This document shows positions 1-7,207 of a stretch of 19,734 nucleotides of DNA, one piece after another (position 1 is the first letter of the stretch; every line of letters begins with the position of its first letter). The stretch spans positions 1 to 19,734 of the forward strand of contig JBEDNN010000035.1 of the NCBI GenBank assembly GCA_041170585.1. The letters run 5' to 3'. Position numbers and translations under genes: made by a program. This DNA is from JBDLSY01 sp041170585 (GTDB lineage: Bacteria > Pseudomonadota > Gammaproteobacteria > Burkholderiales > Burkholderiaceae_C). Below the pieces are notes generated by a model. It had not been told where the DNA came from, made no database searches, and saw only the letters and a program-made list of their open reading frames with translations.

Positions 1-153
1 TGTACTATTCGTCAAACACTGTCTAGGCTAGTCAGAAAAACACTTTCATTTTCTAAAAAACTATACATGTTACATTTACAGTTTAAATATTGGGCCTACT
101 ATTACAACCTAAAACATAACAGTTAAAATTTAACATTACCCAATTTTTAATAC

Positions 154-198
154 AAATATTAAATAAATACTTAAATATTAAATAAATACTTAAATACT
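154..198. repeat. 19-bp AT-rich direct repeat (2 copies plus a partial)
   Basis: Two perfect 19-bp copies at 154-172 and 173-191, followed by a partial third, just beyond the 3' end of tyrS. The unit contains a TAAATAA-like core that recurs in other tandem arrays of this window. No gene or other structure is seen in 1-153. Confidence 0.8.
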
Positions 199-1433
199 TA
201 ATTTAAAACAATTCGGGCAAACTTACGTTTACCGACTTGGACAACGTAGTTACCCGCCATTAAAACCAGTTTTTTATCACTAATAACGCTGCTATCAATA
301 CGTACACCACCACCGTCAATTAAACGAAAAGCTTCACTGGTTGATGGGGCTAATCCAGCTAATTTTAATAGGTTTGCAATGCCTAAAGGTGTGCCTGTTA
401 AATGAATGGTAGGTATATTATCAGGAATGCCGCCTTGGCTGCGGTTAATAAAGTCTTGCTCGGCACTATTAGCCGCTTTAAGGTTATGAAAACGCGTAGT
501 AATTTCTTTTGCCAGTAACACTTTTATTTCTTTGGGGTTACGCCCTGTCAATACATCAGTTTTCAATTGTTCAATCGTTTCTAAACTGTTAAATGATAAT
601 AGAGTATACCAACGCCACATTAAATCATCGCTAATGGATAATATTTTTGCAAACATAGTATTGGCAGGTTCAGTGATTCCAATATAATTATTTTTACTTT
701 TACTCATTTTTTCTACGCCATCTAAGCCTTCAAGTAAAGGCATAGTCAAAATACATTGCTGCGGTTGTTGGTATTCTTTTTGCAGCTCGCGTCCGACTAA
801 CAAATTAAAAGTTTGGTCAGTGCCACCCAGTTCTAAATCACTGTTTAAGACAACACTGTCGTAACCTTGTAAAAGTGGATATAAAAATTCGTGTACGCTA
901 ATCGGGGTATTATTTGCATAACGTTTAGCAAAGTCGTCGCGTTCCATCATACGGGCTACGGTATAGCGGCTAGCAAGCTGAATAATGCCCCGTGTTCCTA
1001 AAGCATCGCACCATTCACTGTTGTAGCGGATTTCAGTTTTAGCGGGGTCTAGTATTAAACTGGCTTGTTGATAATAAGTCTGTGCGTTTTGTTTAATTTG
1101 TTCTGCTGTTAAGGGTGGGCGGGTGGTGTTACGCCCAGACGGGTCGCCAATCATACTGGTGAAATCACCAATCAAAAAAATCACCTGATGCCCTAAATCT
1201 TGTAATTGTCGCAATTTATTCAACACGACTGTATGCCCTAAATGAATGTCAGGTGCAGTCGGGTCTAAGCCCAATTTAATACGTAGTGGTATACCTGTGG
1301 CTACTGATTTTGCCAGTTTATTCACCCATTCATTGTGTGGTAGTAACTCTTGTGTGCCGCGTAAAGAGACTTGCAAAGCGTGCTGTACTGCATCGGTGAT
1401 GGGGTAAGGTGTGGGTGATATAGCAGTATTCAT
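198..1433 (-). CDS. tyrS: Tyrosyl-tRNA synthetase
   Basis: Class I aminoacyl-tRNA synthetase that activates tyrosine with ATP and charges tRNA-Tyr in the cytoplasm. The 411-residue product has the HIGH signature as HLGH (about residues 64-67) in the context PTAPDIHLGHTVVLNKLRQ, and the KMSKS loop at about 242-246. The C-terminal ~70 residues fit the S4-like RNA-binding domain. Length and motifs match the long TyrRS type found in many proteobacteria rather than the E. coli TyrS subgroup. Start is the ATG at 1433; no convincing Shine-Dalgarno is seen, as with many genes here. It appears monocistronic, divergent from the repeat-controlled gene at 1576/1620. Confidence 0.97.
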   Translation of the reverse strand: MNTAISPTPYPITDAVQHALQVSLRGTQELLPHNEWVNKLAKSVATGIPLRIKLGLDPTAPDIHLGHTVVLNKLRQLQDLGHQVIFLIGDFTSMIGDPSGRNTTRPPLTAEQIKQNAQTYYQQASLILDPAKTEIRYNSEWCDALGTRGIIQLASRYTVARMMERDDFAKRYANNTPISVHEFLYPLLQGYDSVVLNSDLELGGTDQTFNLLVGRELQKEYQQPQQCILTMPLLEGLDGVEKMSKSKNNYIGITEPANTMFAKILSISDDLMWRWYTLLSFNSLETIEQLKTDVLTGRNPKEIKVLLAKEITTRFHNLKAANSAEQDFINRSQGGIPDNIPTIHLTGTPLGIANLLKLAGLAPSTSEAFRLIDGGGVRIDSSVISDKKLVLMAGNYVVQVGKRKFARIVLN

Positions 1434-1446
1434 AAATTTAAATGTT

Positions 1447-1473
1447 TGAGAAAATATTGTCTCATCATTTTAT
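1447..1473. promoter_or_regulatory. Imperfect palindrome and -10-like box in the tyrS upstream region
   Basis: 1447-1464 is an 18-bp inverted repeat matching its own reverse complement at 16 of 18 positions (arms TGAGA/TCTCA). It lies 14 bases upstream of the tyrS ATG. On the minus strand a TATAAA box (1468-1473) sits just upstream of it, without a good -35. On the plus strand a TACAAT box is at 1503-1508 and a TTGACT at 1551-1556; either could belong to a promoter for the gene at 1576/1620. An operator or promoter role is inference. Confidence 0.25.
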
Positions 1474-1581
1474 AGGATATGAATATTGCTTGTTTTTAAC
1501 GCTACAATAAAGTTTAGTGTGAGGTTTAATTTAAGATCACATTAAATTACTTGACTTTTTAAACGAATTATTAAAATGACT

Positions 1582-1609
1582 CAATCAATCAATCAATCAA
1601 TCAATCAAT
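1582..1609 (+). repeat. (CAAT)7 tetranucleotide tract, candidate phase-variation switch
   Basis: Seven perfect CAAT units immediately after an ATG at 1576. With 7 units the ATG frame gives a 15-residue peptide and stops at the TGA 1621-1623. With 6 units it stops right after the tract. With 8 or 5 units (n = 2 mod 3) it continues into the downstream reading frame through a K-S-L-L-I-C-C-L hydrophobic segment. CAAT tracts at the 5' end of coding sequences are the known translational switch of Haemophilus lic genes. Confidence 0.85.
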
Positions 1610-1619
1610 TAAATCATTA

Positions 1620-2135
1620 TTGATCTGTTGTCTAACTATTGTACCGATAGCCAGTATCGCAGGTGATCCATCTAGTATGGGTGATATTGTTGGGCGTGAC
1701 TTAGATGCCTTTGGTGTTAGTGCAATAGGTCATGTTGGCATGTGGACTGGCGATTCAGTATTAGAGGTTCTAAATGAAAGTTCGGTCATTCAATTAAATA
1801 ATTTAACAAACTTTAAGCAAAGATCTGCTTATTGGGGTGCACGCTACGGAAAAGGTTACAATCAATACACTATGGTTTTAAAAGGCTGGGATCAACGTAA
1901 CTATAGACCTTCATACACATATACTGCACAATATTCTGAAGGTGGAAAGTATGAACGCAAATGTAAGTCATATTACTGGCATGGTGGATGCGGATCTTAT
2001 GGTTGGGTGATGAGTCGTGCAGTTTTTCGATGTGATACTTTTGTAAATTATATGTATTTAAAAGGTACAAATACTAATTTAGTATCTATCACTTCTCCAG
2101 CGTTTGTCTATAACGCTATGCCCTATAGCCGTTAG
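1620..2135 (+). CDS. Secreted permuted NlpC/P60-like (YiiX/LRAT-like fold) cysteine hydrolase candidate; start out of frame in this copy
   Basis: The frame is open from just after a TAA at 1572 to the TAG at 2133-2135. The only conventional in-frame start is a TTG at 1620 with no ribosome site. The likely real start is the ATG at 1576, put out of frame by the (CAAT)7 tract; restoring the frame gives an N-region with Lys, a hydrophobic core and a cleavage-like S-I-A|G. Numbered from the TTG, a GHVGMWTG motif (His38) is followed by VLEV (Glu49), then FRCDTFVNY (Cys138). This His-then-Cys order is that of circularly permuted NlpC/P60 proteins, which hydrolyse amide or ester bonds in peptidoglycan or lipids. 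Cys115 and Cys124 could form a disulfide after export. The family assignment rests on motifs only and the substrate is unknown. Confidence 0.6.
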   Translation: MICCLTIVPIASIAGDPSSMGDIVGRDLDAFGVSAIGHVGMWTGDSVLEVLNESSVIQLNNLTNFKQRSAYWGARYGKGYNQYTMVLKGWDQRNYRPSYTYTAQYSEGGKYERKCKSYYWHGGCGSYGWVMSRAVFRCDTFVNYMYLKGTNTNLVSITSPAFVYNAMPYSR

Positions 2136-2142
2136 TATTTTT

Positions 2143-2183
2143 AAACAGTTTTACTCTTAATTTAAAGGGTAATGCTGTTTTTT
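2143..2183 (+). terminator. Intrinsic terminator between the two + strand genes
   Basis: A 16-bp stem (2143-2158 with 2165-2180) with two G-U pairs and one mismatch, a 6-base loop, and a run of T extending to 2183. It begins 7 bases after the stop codon of the preceding gene. It should reduce readthrough into the gene at 2205. Confidence 0.7.
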
Positions 2184-2190
2184 AAATTAA

Positions 2191-2196
2191 AAAGGA
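2191..2196 (+). promoter_or_regulatory. Shine-Dalgarno that sets the start at 2205
   Basis: AAAGGA followed by 8 bases and an ATG at 2205. It favours 2205 over the upstream in-frame ATG at 2172, which lies inside the terminator stem. Confidence 0.75.
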
Positions 2197-2204
2197 TTTA
2201 TATT

Positions 2205-3446
2205 ATGAACAAAAAAACGGCTTTGGTCGCTACCATATTGATTGGATTATGTTATCTATTATTTCAATATCTAAAAAATGAAGGTGTGTTGTTAAAAAAA
2301 AATACAATTAACTCACTACAACCGCCCAATTCATTTATACAGCACACTGTAAACCGTACTGGTTCTACGGCTAATTTAAGTCATTCTGATACAAAAAAAG
2401 AAGATAACTCATCTGATTATGTTAAAAAATTACTTTCTGTGAAAGATAAAAAATTAGACGCATTAGTGTTTAATTTTTTGAATGATAAAAACATATTACG
2501 TTCTGAAAAAATAAAAATATTATTGAATGTTTTAGAAATTAGCAGATTTGATTCAAATCAAGGTTTATATTTTATAGATGTATTGGGTTCTTTGAAACCT
2601 ATAGAAGTTGCCGATAAATTAATTAAAATATTTCAATTTACCCATTTATCAATTGATGCTAAAAATGCTATTTTACGAGTTTTAGCTCATTCTTATGGAT
2701 TAGATCCAGCCCATTTACCACCCAATACTGCAAAATTAATTGCTCAAAAAAGTATCCTTATCCAAGATTTTTTTAACCAACAAATTCAAAATCCGAATAA
2801 TAAAGAGGTATTTAAACAGGCTATTCAACTATACCCTTCCGTTTCATCAACCAAGGAAGTTGCTTTATTAAATAATGCACTCATAAAAAATCAGGGTTTA
2901 ATCTCAATCCCAGAAGCATTAACTATTCGGCTAGATTCAGCTTTAGCCACACAAACTATACAACAAAATGATTTACCGCAACTGCTTAACAGTGTTAAAA
3001 ATACGCCGTTTAATCAAGACATTAAACAAGAGTTTAATGCTCGTTTATTTAGTTACCTTAAAGACGCAGAAGCGGCTATTGTTGTGCAAGATGCAGTTCA
3101 ATCGATTATTGTTGAATATATTAAAAATCAACAACCGATTTTAGATATTAATCATGCAGATTTTAATACATTGAGTAATTATTTTAACTGGCTACAGTCT
3201 TATGCAACAATGTCATCTAACCAAGTCAATAAAAATATTTTTATCTCAGACTATGCTATTAAATCAGCAACTGCGATACAGCAAGCTGCTATTATCGTGT
3301 TTGCAGATGACAAGTTAGCAATACAATTACAACAAAATTCTCTTATACAAAGTAACTTACAAAAAGAATTAGCTAATTCTAATTTGACTATAAAAGCAAA
3401 GCAAGTCATACAAGATGCTATTCAACGATTAAATCAAAGCAATTAG
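2205..3446 (+). CDS. Membrane-anchored, helix-rich protein of unknown function
   Basis: I do not recognise a family. From the start at 2205 the product is 413 residues: a short basic N-terminus, one hydrophobic segment (about residues 5-23, signal anchor or signal peptide), a polar Ser/Asn/Asp-rich linker to about residue 65, then ~350 residues that read as continuous amphipathic helices rich in Leu, Ile, Gln and Asn, loosely like HEAT/TPR-type solenoids. Cys is almost absent. This suggests a periplasmic helical domain tethered to the inner membrane. It follows the NlpC/P60-like gene by 69 bp on the same strand, but an intrinsic terminator separates them, so it may have its own promoter or rely on readthrough. 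A partner or inhibitor of the upstream protein is possible but only inferred from position. Confidence 0.7.
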   Translation: MNKKTALVATILIGLCYLLFQYLKNEGVLLKKNTINSLQPPNSFIQHTVNRTGSTANLSHSDTKKEDNSSDYVKKLLSVKDKKLDALVFNFLNDKNILRSEKIKILLNVLEISRFDSNQGLYFIDVLGSLKPIEVADKLIKIFQFTHLSIDAKNAILRVLAHSYGLDPAHLPPNTAKLIAQKSILIQDFFNQQIQNPNNKEVFKQAIQLYPSVSSTKEVALLNNALIKNQGLISIPEALTIRLDSALATQTIQQNDLPQLLNSVKNTPFNQDIKQEFNARLFSYLKDAEAAIVVQDAVQSIIVEYIKNQQPILDINHADFNTLSNYFNWLQSYATMSSNQVNKNIFISDYAIKSATAIQQAAIIVFADDKLAIQLQQNSLIQSNLQKELANSNLTIKAKQVIQDAIQRLNQSN

Positions 3447-3473
3447 TGCTAATTTAACATTACCGTACTTACT

Positions 3474-4040
3474 TTAAAACGCAAACGAAGTAAATACGTA
3501 CAAGACATCACCATTGCCTAAATTGTTAGATAAGCGAGGCAAATAAATCATACGCATTTCAGCGTTTTTATTGCCTATACTCAACAAAGGAAATACGGCA
3601 GGAAACGGCATTTTCTTAAACATATCTGCACGCCGAACAACCGCAGGGGCTATTCCGCCCGCGATATACCAATTCTTATTATCTTGATTAAAATAATACG
3701 CTTTTTCATAGGTATAACCCACTTGATACTGCTTGTCTTTGTGTGAATCTAGCATCACTAAGCCAAAAATACCACGATGCGTATTGTCTTGCCGTATAGT
3801 TTTTGCCCAACCTAACCCTAAAGCACGTTCATTAAGTGTATCCAGTTTTTCCGGTGAATAACTTGAACGCCCATGGTGTGCCCAGCCTGATACCCATAAC
3901 TGATTATCACCTTTTTGATAGACAGTTTTAACTTCTTGTACACCCGCATTCCAAGTATCTTTGACCCAATTGGCTTGGGCAGTAGATAGAATACACAGAC
4001 TAAGCATCAAACTAGTAAGCAAGTAATTTTTTTTAAACAT
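3474..4040 (-). CDS. pagP: PagP-like lipid A palmitoyltransferase
   Basis: PagP is an outer-membrane 8-strand barrel that moves palmitate from phospholipid to lipid A, altering outer-membrane permeability and resistance to cationic peptides. The 188-residue product has a signal peptide ending A-Q-A at about residue 23, then the mature start NWVKDTW. Family landmarks are present: a GDNQLWVSGWAHHGR stretch with the catalytic His (His56 by alignment to the WHNR motif of E. coli PagP), the NERALGLGW segment, and the LDSH motif providing the Asp-Ser pair (Asp98, Ser99). The last residue is Phe, as usual for outer-membrane barrels. So the catalytic triad His/Asp/Ser looks intact. It is convergent with the gene ending at 3446, with a 27-bp gap and no clear terminator. 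The 98-bp spacer upstream (4041-4138) is very AT-rich and shows no clear promoter. Confidence 0.87.
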   Translation of the reverse strand: MFKKNYLLTSLMLSLCILSTAQANWVKDTWNAGVQEVKTVYQKGDNQLWVSGWAHHGRSSYSPEKLDTLNERALGLGWAKTIRQDNTHRGIFGLVMLDSHKDKQYQVGYTYEKAYYFNQDNKNWYIAGGIAPAVVRRADMFKKMPFPAVFPLLSIGNKNAEMRMIYLPRLSNNLGNGDVLYVFTSFAF

Positions 4041-4138
4041 AAAATAAATATAAAACAGTAAACTATCAATGATTAACTATCAATAATCAATAATTCATTA
4101 TTAACAATAAATAATAAATATTATTAATATAAATGCAA

Positions 4139-4324
4139 TTAATCATTGTCTGAATCACTGTTTGGAACGAGTACGCCACCTACAAACTTAGCCGTACCTA
4201 CTACACCATCAACGGCTAAACCGACTGTTTTAACAGCAGTCGCCGCGACTAAATCAACTAAAGCAATCGCGACACAGCCTTGCAAATTTAAACTGATTAT
4301 CAATACAACGACTGTACGCTTCAT
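4139..4324 (-). CDS. Small lipoprotein, coupled to alaS
   Basis: A 61-residue product beginning MKRTVVVLIISLNLQGC. Basic residues, a hydrophobic stretch and the lipobox LQGC predict lipid-modified Cys16 and export by the lipoprotein pathway. The rest is an Ala/Val/Gly-rich hydrophobic-amphipathic segment with an acidic tail (SDSDND). It resembles the small NF038104-type lipoproteins of gammaproteobacteria; that recall is tentative. The ATG at 4324 is preferred to one four codons upstream because it forms an ATGA overlap with the alaS stop codon, which implies translational coupling. The function is unknown. Confidence 0.75.
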   Translation of the reverse strand: MKRTVVVLIISLNLQGCVAIALVDLVAATAVKTVGLAVDGVVGTAKFVGGVLVPNSDSDND

Positions 4325-6990
4325 GCAGATACCCATTGATTAACACTAGACAATGCAGCAGTTAAAGCCGCTGGATTATTTCCACCTGCCATCGCCATAT
4401 CGGGTTTACCACCGCCTGTACCGCCGACTTGCTTTGCTACAAAATTAACTAAATCGCCTGCTTTAAAACGGCTGACTAAATCGGTCGTAACGCCAGCAAT
4501 CAGTTGAAGTTTATCATCAGCCAATACACTGGCTAATACAATGACAGCACTGCCTAACTTAGCTTTAAGTTGTACAAGCATTTCACGCAAGGCTTGAGCA
4601 TCAGCGCCATTTAATGTTGCGACTAACACATTCACACCGTGAACTAACTGTACTTGATTGATTAAATCAGCCCCTGCATAAGTGGCTAACTTAGCTTTTG
4701 CTATAGACAATTCTTTTTCAGAATTTTTTAATCCATCTTGTAAAGCAATAATTTTATCTACAAGTCCTTGAGGATTGGTATGTAACGAATTTGACGCTGC
4801 ATTTAAAGTAGCTGCTTGTTGTTGTACGTAAGCTAAAGCACGATATCCTGTAACGGCTTCAATTCGCCGAACGCCTGCAGCAACACCACTTTCACTGATA
4901 ATTTTAAATAGACCAATATCACCTGTATGGTGTACGTGTACGCCGCCACACAGTTCAACCGAATCACCAATATTTAATACGCGGACAGTGTCACCATATT
5001 TCTCGCCGAACAACATCATTGCACCCGTAGTTTTAGCTGTGTCCATGTCCATTAAACGGGCGGTAGTCGCTGCATTAGCAATAATTTCAGTATTGACACG
5101 GTGTTCAATCTCTGTGATTTGTACATCGGTAAGGGGGGTATTGTGTGCAAAATCAAACCGCGTTAATTCACTGGATACTAAACTACCTTTTTGTTGTACA
5201 TGATTGCCCAACACATCACGCAAAGCTTTGTGCATTAAATGCGTTGCACTGTGGTTACGCACAGTAGCGGCACGGATTTGAGTGTCCACTTGTGCCTGAA
5301 CGCGGTCACCCACTTTTAAACTGCCTTCTGTTAATACACCGTGATGCCCAAATACATCAGCCTTAATTTTTTGTGTGTCTTGCACTGTAAAAATACTATT
5401 GTTAAAAGTAATGAGGCCTTTATCGCCCACTTGTCCACCGCTTTCAGCATAAAACGGTGTGGTGTCTAATACAATAATGCCCTCTTGACCTGACTGTAAT
5501 TGATTTACGGCAATTCCATCAATATATAAAGCTAAGACGGTAGCATTTTGCTTTAAGTTATCATAACCTACAAAATGATTACTTGCCCCTATGTAGTCTA
5601 AAGCTTTATCCATTTTGAATTTACCCGCCGCACGGCCTTTGGCTTTTTGTGCTTCCATTGCAATGTTAAAGCCTGCTTCGTCTACAGTAACAGAGTATTC
5701 ACGGCAAATATCTTGGGTTAAGTCCAAAGGAAAGCCGAAGGTATCATGGAGTTTAAAAGCAAGTTCACCTGCTAAATGCTCACCTTCTTTTAACTGATTA
5801 ATAGCTATGTTTAAAATACCCATACCGTTGGCTAGCGTTTCAAAAAATTTAGTTTCTTCAACACGTAAAATTTCAGTGATAGAGGTCGTGAAAGGTTGTC
5901 CATAACCACCTGTATGCCCGCCGTAAGTACTATGAAAACTATCAGCTTTCTCGGCAAGTTCGGGATAAGCCTCGCCCATTTGCTTAACCAATTCAGGCAC
6001 TAATTTATAAAAGAACGGCTGCGTTTGCCCTAACTTATAACCATGGCGAATCGCCCGACGAATAATACGGCGTAACACATAACCACGCCCTGTATTATTC
6101 GGAATGACGCCATCACTGACTAAAAACGCACAAGCACGAATATGGTCAGCAATGACACACAATGACTTATTGTTTAAGTCGGTACAGCCCGTTTCACGGC
6201 TAGCTGCTTGAATTAAACCTTGGAATATATCAATTTCATAGTTGCTATGGACTTTTTGCAAAATAGCTGCTAAACGTTCTAACCCCATACCCGTATCCAC
6301 ACACGGGGCAGGCAAGGGCTTTAAACTACCGTCTGTTTGCATGTCAAACTGCATAAAGACATTGTTCCAAATTTCAATATAGCGGTCGCCATCTTGATCG
6401 GGTGAACCCGGTGGACCACCTACAACGTCTTCACCGTGGTCATAAAAAATCTCACTACAAGGCCCGCAAGGTCCTGTATCTGCCATCATCCAAAAATTAT
6501 CTGATTGATATTTTTCGCCTTTGTTATCACCAATACGTACCACACGTTCGGCAGGTAAGCCAATGACTTGCGTCCAAATATCATAACTTTCTTGGTCATC
6601 AATGTATACCGTTGCCCATAATTTTTCAGCAGGCAATTGATAGACTTGTGTGAGTAATTCCCAAGACCACATCAAGGCATCACGCTTAAAATAATCACCA
6701 AATGACCAATTACCCAGCATTTCAAAAAATGTGTGGTGTCTTGCGGTATAGCCCACATTTTCTAAATCATTGTGTTTGCCCCCCGCCCGTAAACAGCCTT
6801 GTACACTGGCAGCACGCACGTAAGGACGTTTGTCTGTACCTAAAAATACATCTTTAAACTGTACCATGCCACTGTTGGTAAACATCAATGTAGGGTCATT
6901 GTGTGGGACTAAGCCAGAACTAGCAACCACAGTATGCTGCTTACTGACAAAAAAGTCTAAAAACTGCTGACGAATAAGAGAAGCTTTCAT
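4321..6990 (-). CDS. alaS: Alanyl-tRNA synthetase
   Basis: Class II synthetase that charges tRNA-Ala and edits Ser/Gly mischarging. At 889 residues it is slightly longer than the ~875 usual. The N-terminal catalytic domain shows HHTFFEMLGNWSFGDYFK (about 85-102) and VDTGMGLERL (231-240). The editing domain shows NHSATHLMHKAL (His580, His584) and CGGVHVHH (Cys681, His685), which provide the zinc ligands. The C-terminal C-Ala domain ends with GGKPDMAMAGG. Residues about 351-370, rich in Gly, His, Tyr and Ser, look like an insertion relative to the usual sequence between the YPEL and VEE elements. The gene overlaps the small lipoprotein start by ATGA. Confidence 0.97.
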   Translation of the reverse strand: MKASLIRQQFLDFFVSKQHTVVASSGLVPHNDPTLMFTNSGMVQFKDVFLGTDKRPYVRAASVQGCLRAGGKHNDLENVGYTARHHTFFEMLGNWSFGDYFKRDALMWSWELLTQVYQLPAEKLWATVYIDDQESYDIWTQVIGLPAERVVRIGDNKGEKYQSDNFWMMADTGPCGPCSEIFYDHGEDVVGGPPGSPDQDGDRYIEIWNNVFMQFDMQTDGSLKPLPAPCVDTGMGLERLAAILQKVHSNYEIDIFQGLIQAASRETGCTDLNNKSLCVIADHIRACAFLVSDGVIPNNTGRGYVLRRIIRRAIRHGYKLGQTQPFFYKLVPELVKQMGEAYPELAEKADSFHSTYGGHTGGYGQPFTTSITEILRVEETKFFETLANGMGILNIAINQLKEGEHLAGELAFKLHDTFGFPLDLTQDICREYSVTVDEAGFNIAMEAQKAKGRAAGKFKMDKALDYIGASNHFVGYDNLKQNATVLALYIDGIAVNQLQSGQEGIIVLDTTPFYAESGGQVGDKGLITFNNSIFTVQDTQKIKADVFGHHGVLTEGSLKVGDRVQAQVDTQIRAATVRNHSATHLMHKALRDVLGNHVQQKGSLVSSELTRFDFAHNTPLTDVQITEIEHRVNTEIIANAATTARLMDMDTAKTTGAMMLFGEKYGDTVRVLNIGDSVELCGGVHVHHTGDIGLFKIISESGVAAGVRRIEAVTGYRALAYVQQQAATLNAASNSLHTNPQGLVDKIIALQDGLKNSEKELSIAKAKLATYAGADLINQVQLVHGVNVLVATLNGADAQALREMLVQLKAKLGSAVIVLASVLADDKLQLIAGVTTDLVSRFKAGDLVNFVAKQVGGTGGGKPDMAMAGGNNPAALTAALSSVNQWVSA

Positions 6991-7051
6991 GGGCGTAATA
7001 AAATGAGAGTTATTTTAATAAAAAGCTAAAAAACAATAGCATAACAATGTT

Positions 7052-7102
7052 ATAAATAATATATAAATAATATATAAATAATATATAAATAATATAAATA
7101 AT
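7052..7102. repeat. 11-bp AT-rich tandem array (4 copies)
   Basis: Four perfect copies of ATAAATAATAT at 7052-7095, with a partial following. It lies in the 217-bp divergent spacer between alaS (-) and the glycosyltransferase gene (+). Eleven bases is about one helical turn, so copy-number change would keep flanking sites on the same DNA face. No clear promoter is seen for either gene. Confidence 0.85.
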
Positions 7103-7207
7103 GTTATAAATACTGTTGTGAATAATATTATATTTTAGCCGTTCCCTAGACAATCTTTAAACTTGTGCTGATAAAAATAATCATAAAAAATAATCATAAA
7201 AACAATC

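Noticed and set aside
1576..1623. Short independent peptide gene (15 codons) from ATG 1576
   Set aside because: It has no ribosome site and consists of the repeat-encoded residues; the out-of-register start of the downstream gene explains it better.
2172..2204. Upstream start at 2172 for the helical protein
   Set aside because: It lies inside the terminator stem and has no ribosome site, whereas ATG 2205 has AAAGGA at good spacing and begins directly at a signal-anchor.
3425..3460. Terminator after the helical protein gene
   Set aside because: Only a 6-bp AATTAG/CTAATT palindrome with a 2-base loop and no T-run is present.
4146..4343. Plus-strand 65-codon frame opposite the lipoprotein
   Set aside because: It is the mirror of the lipoprotein gene, with no family resemblance or ribosome site; other frames opposite alaS, gspE, gspD, folE and tyrS were dismissed for the same reason.
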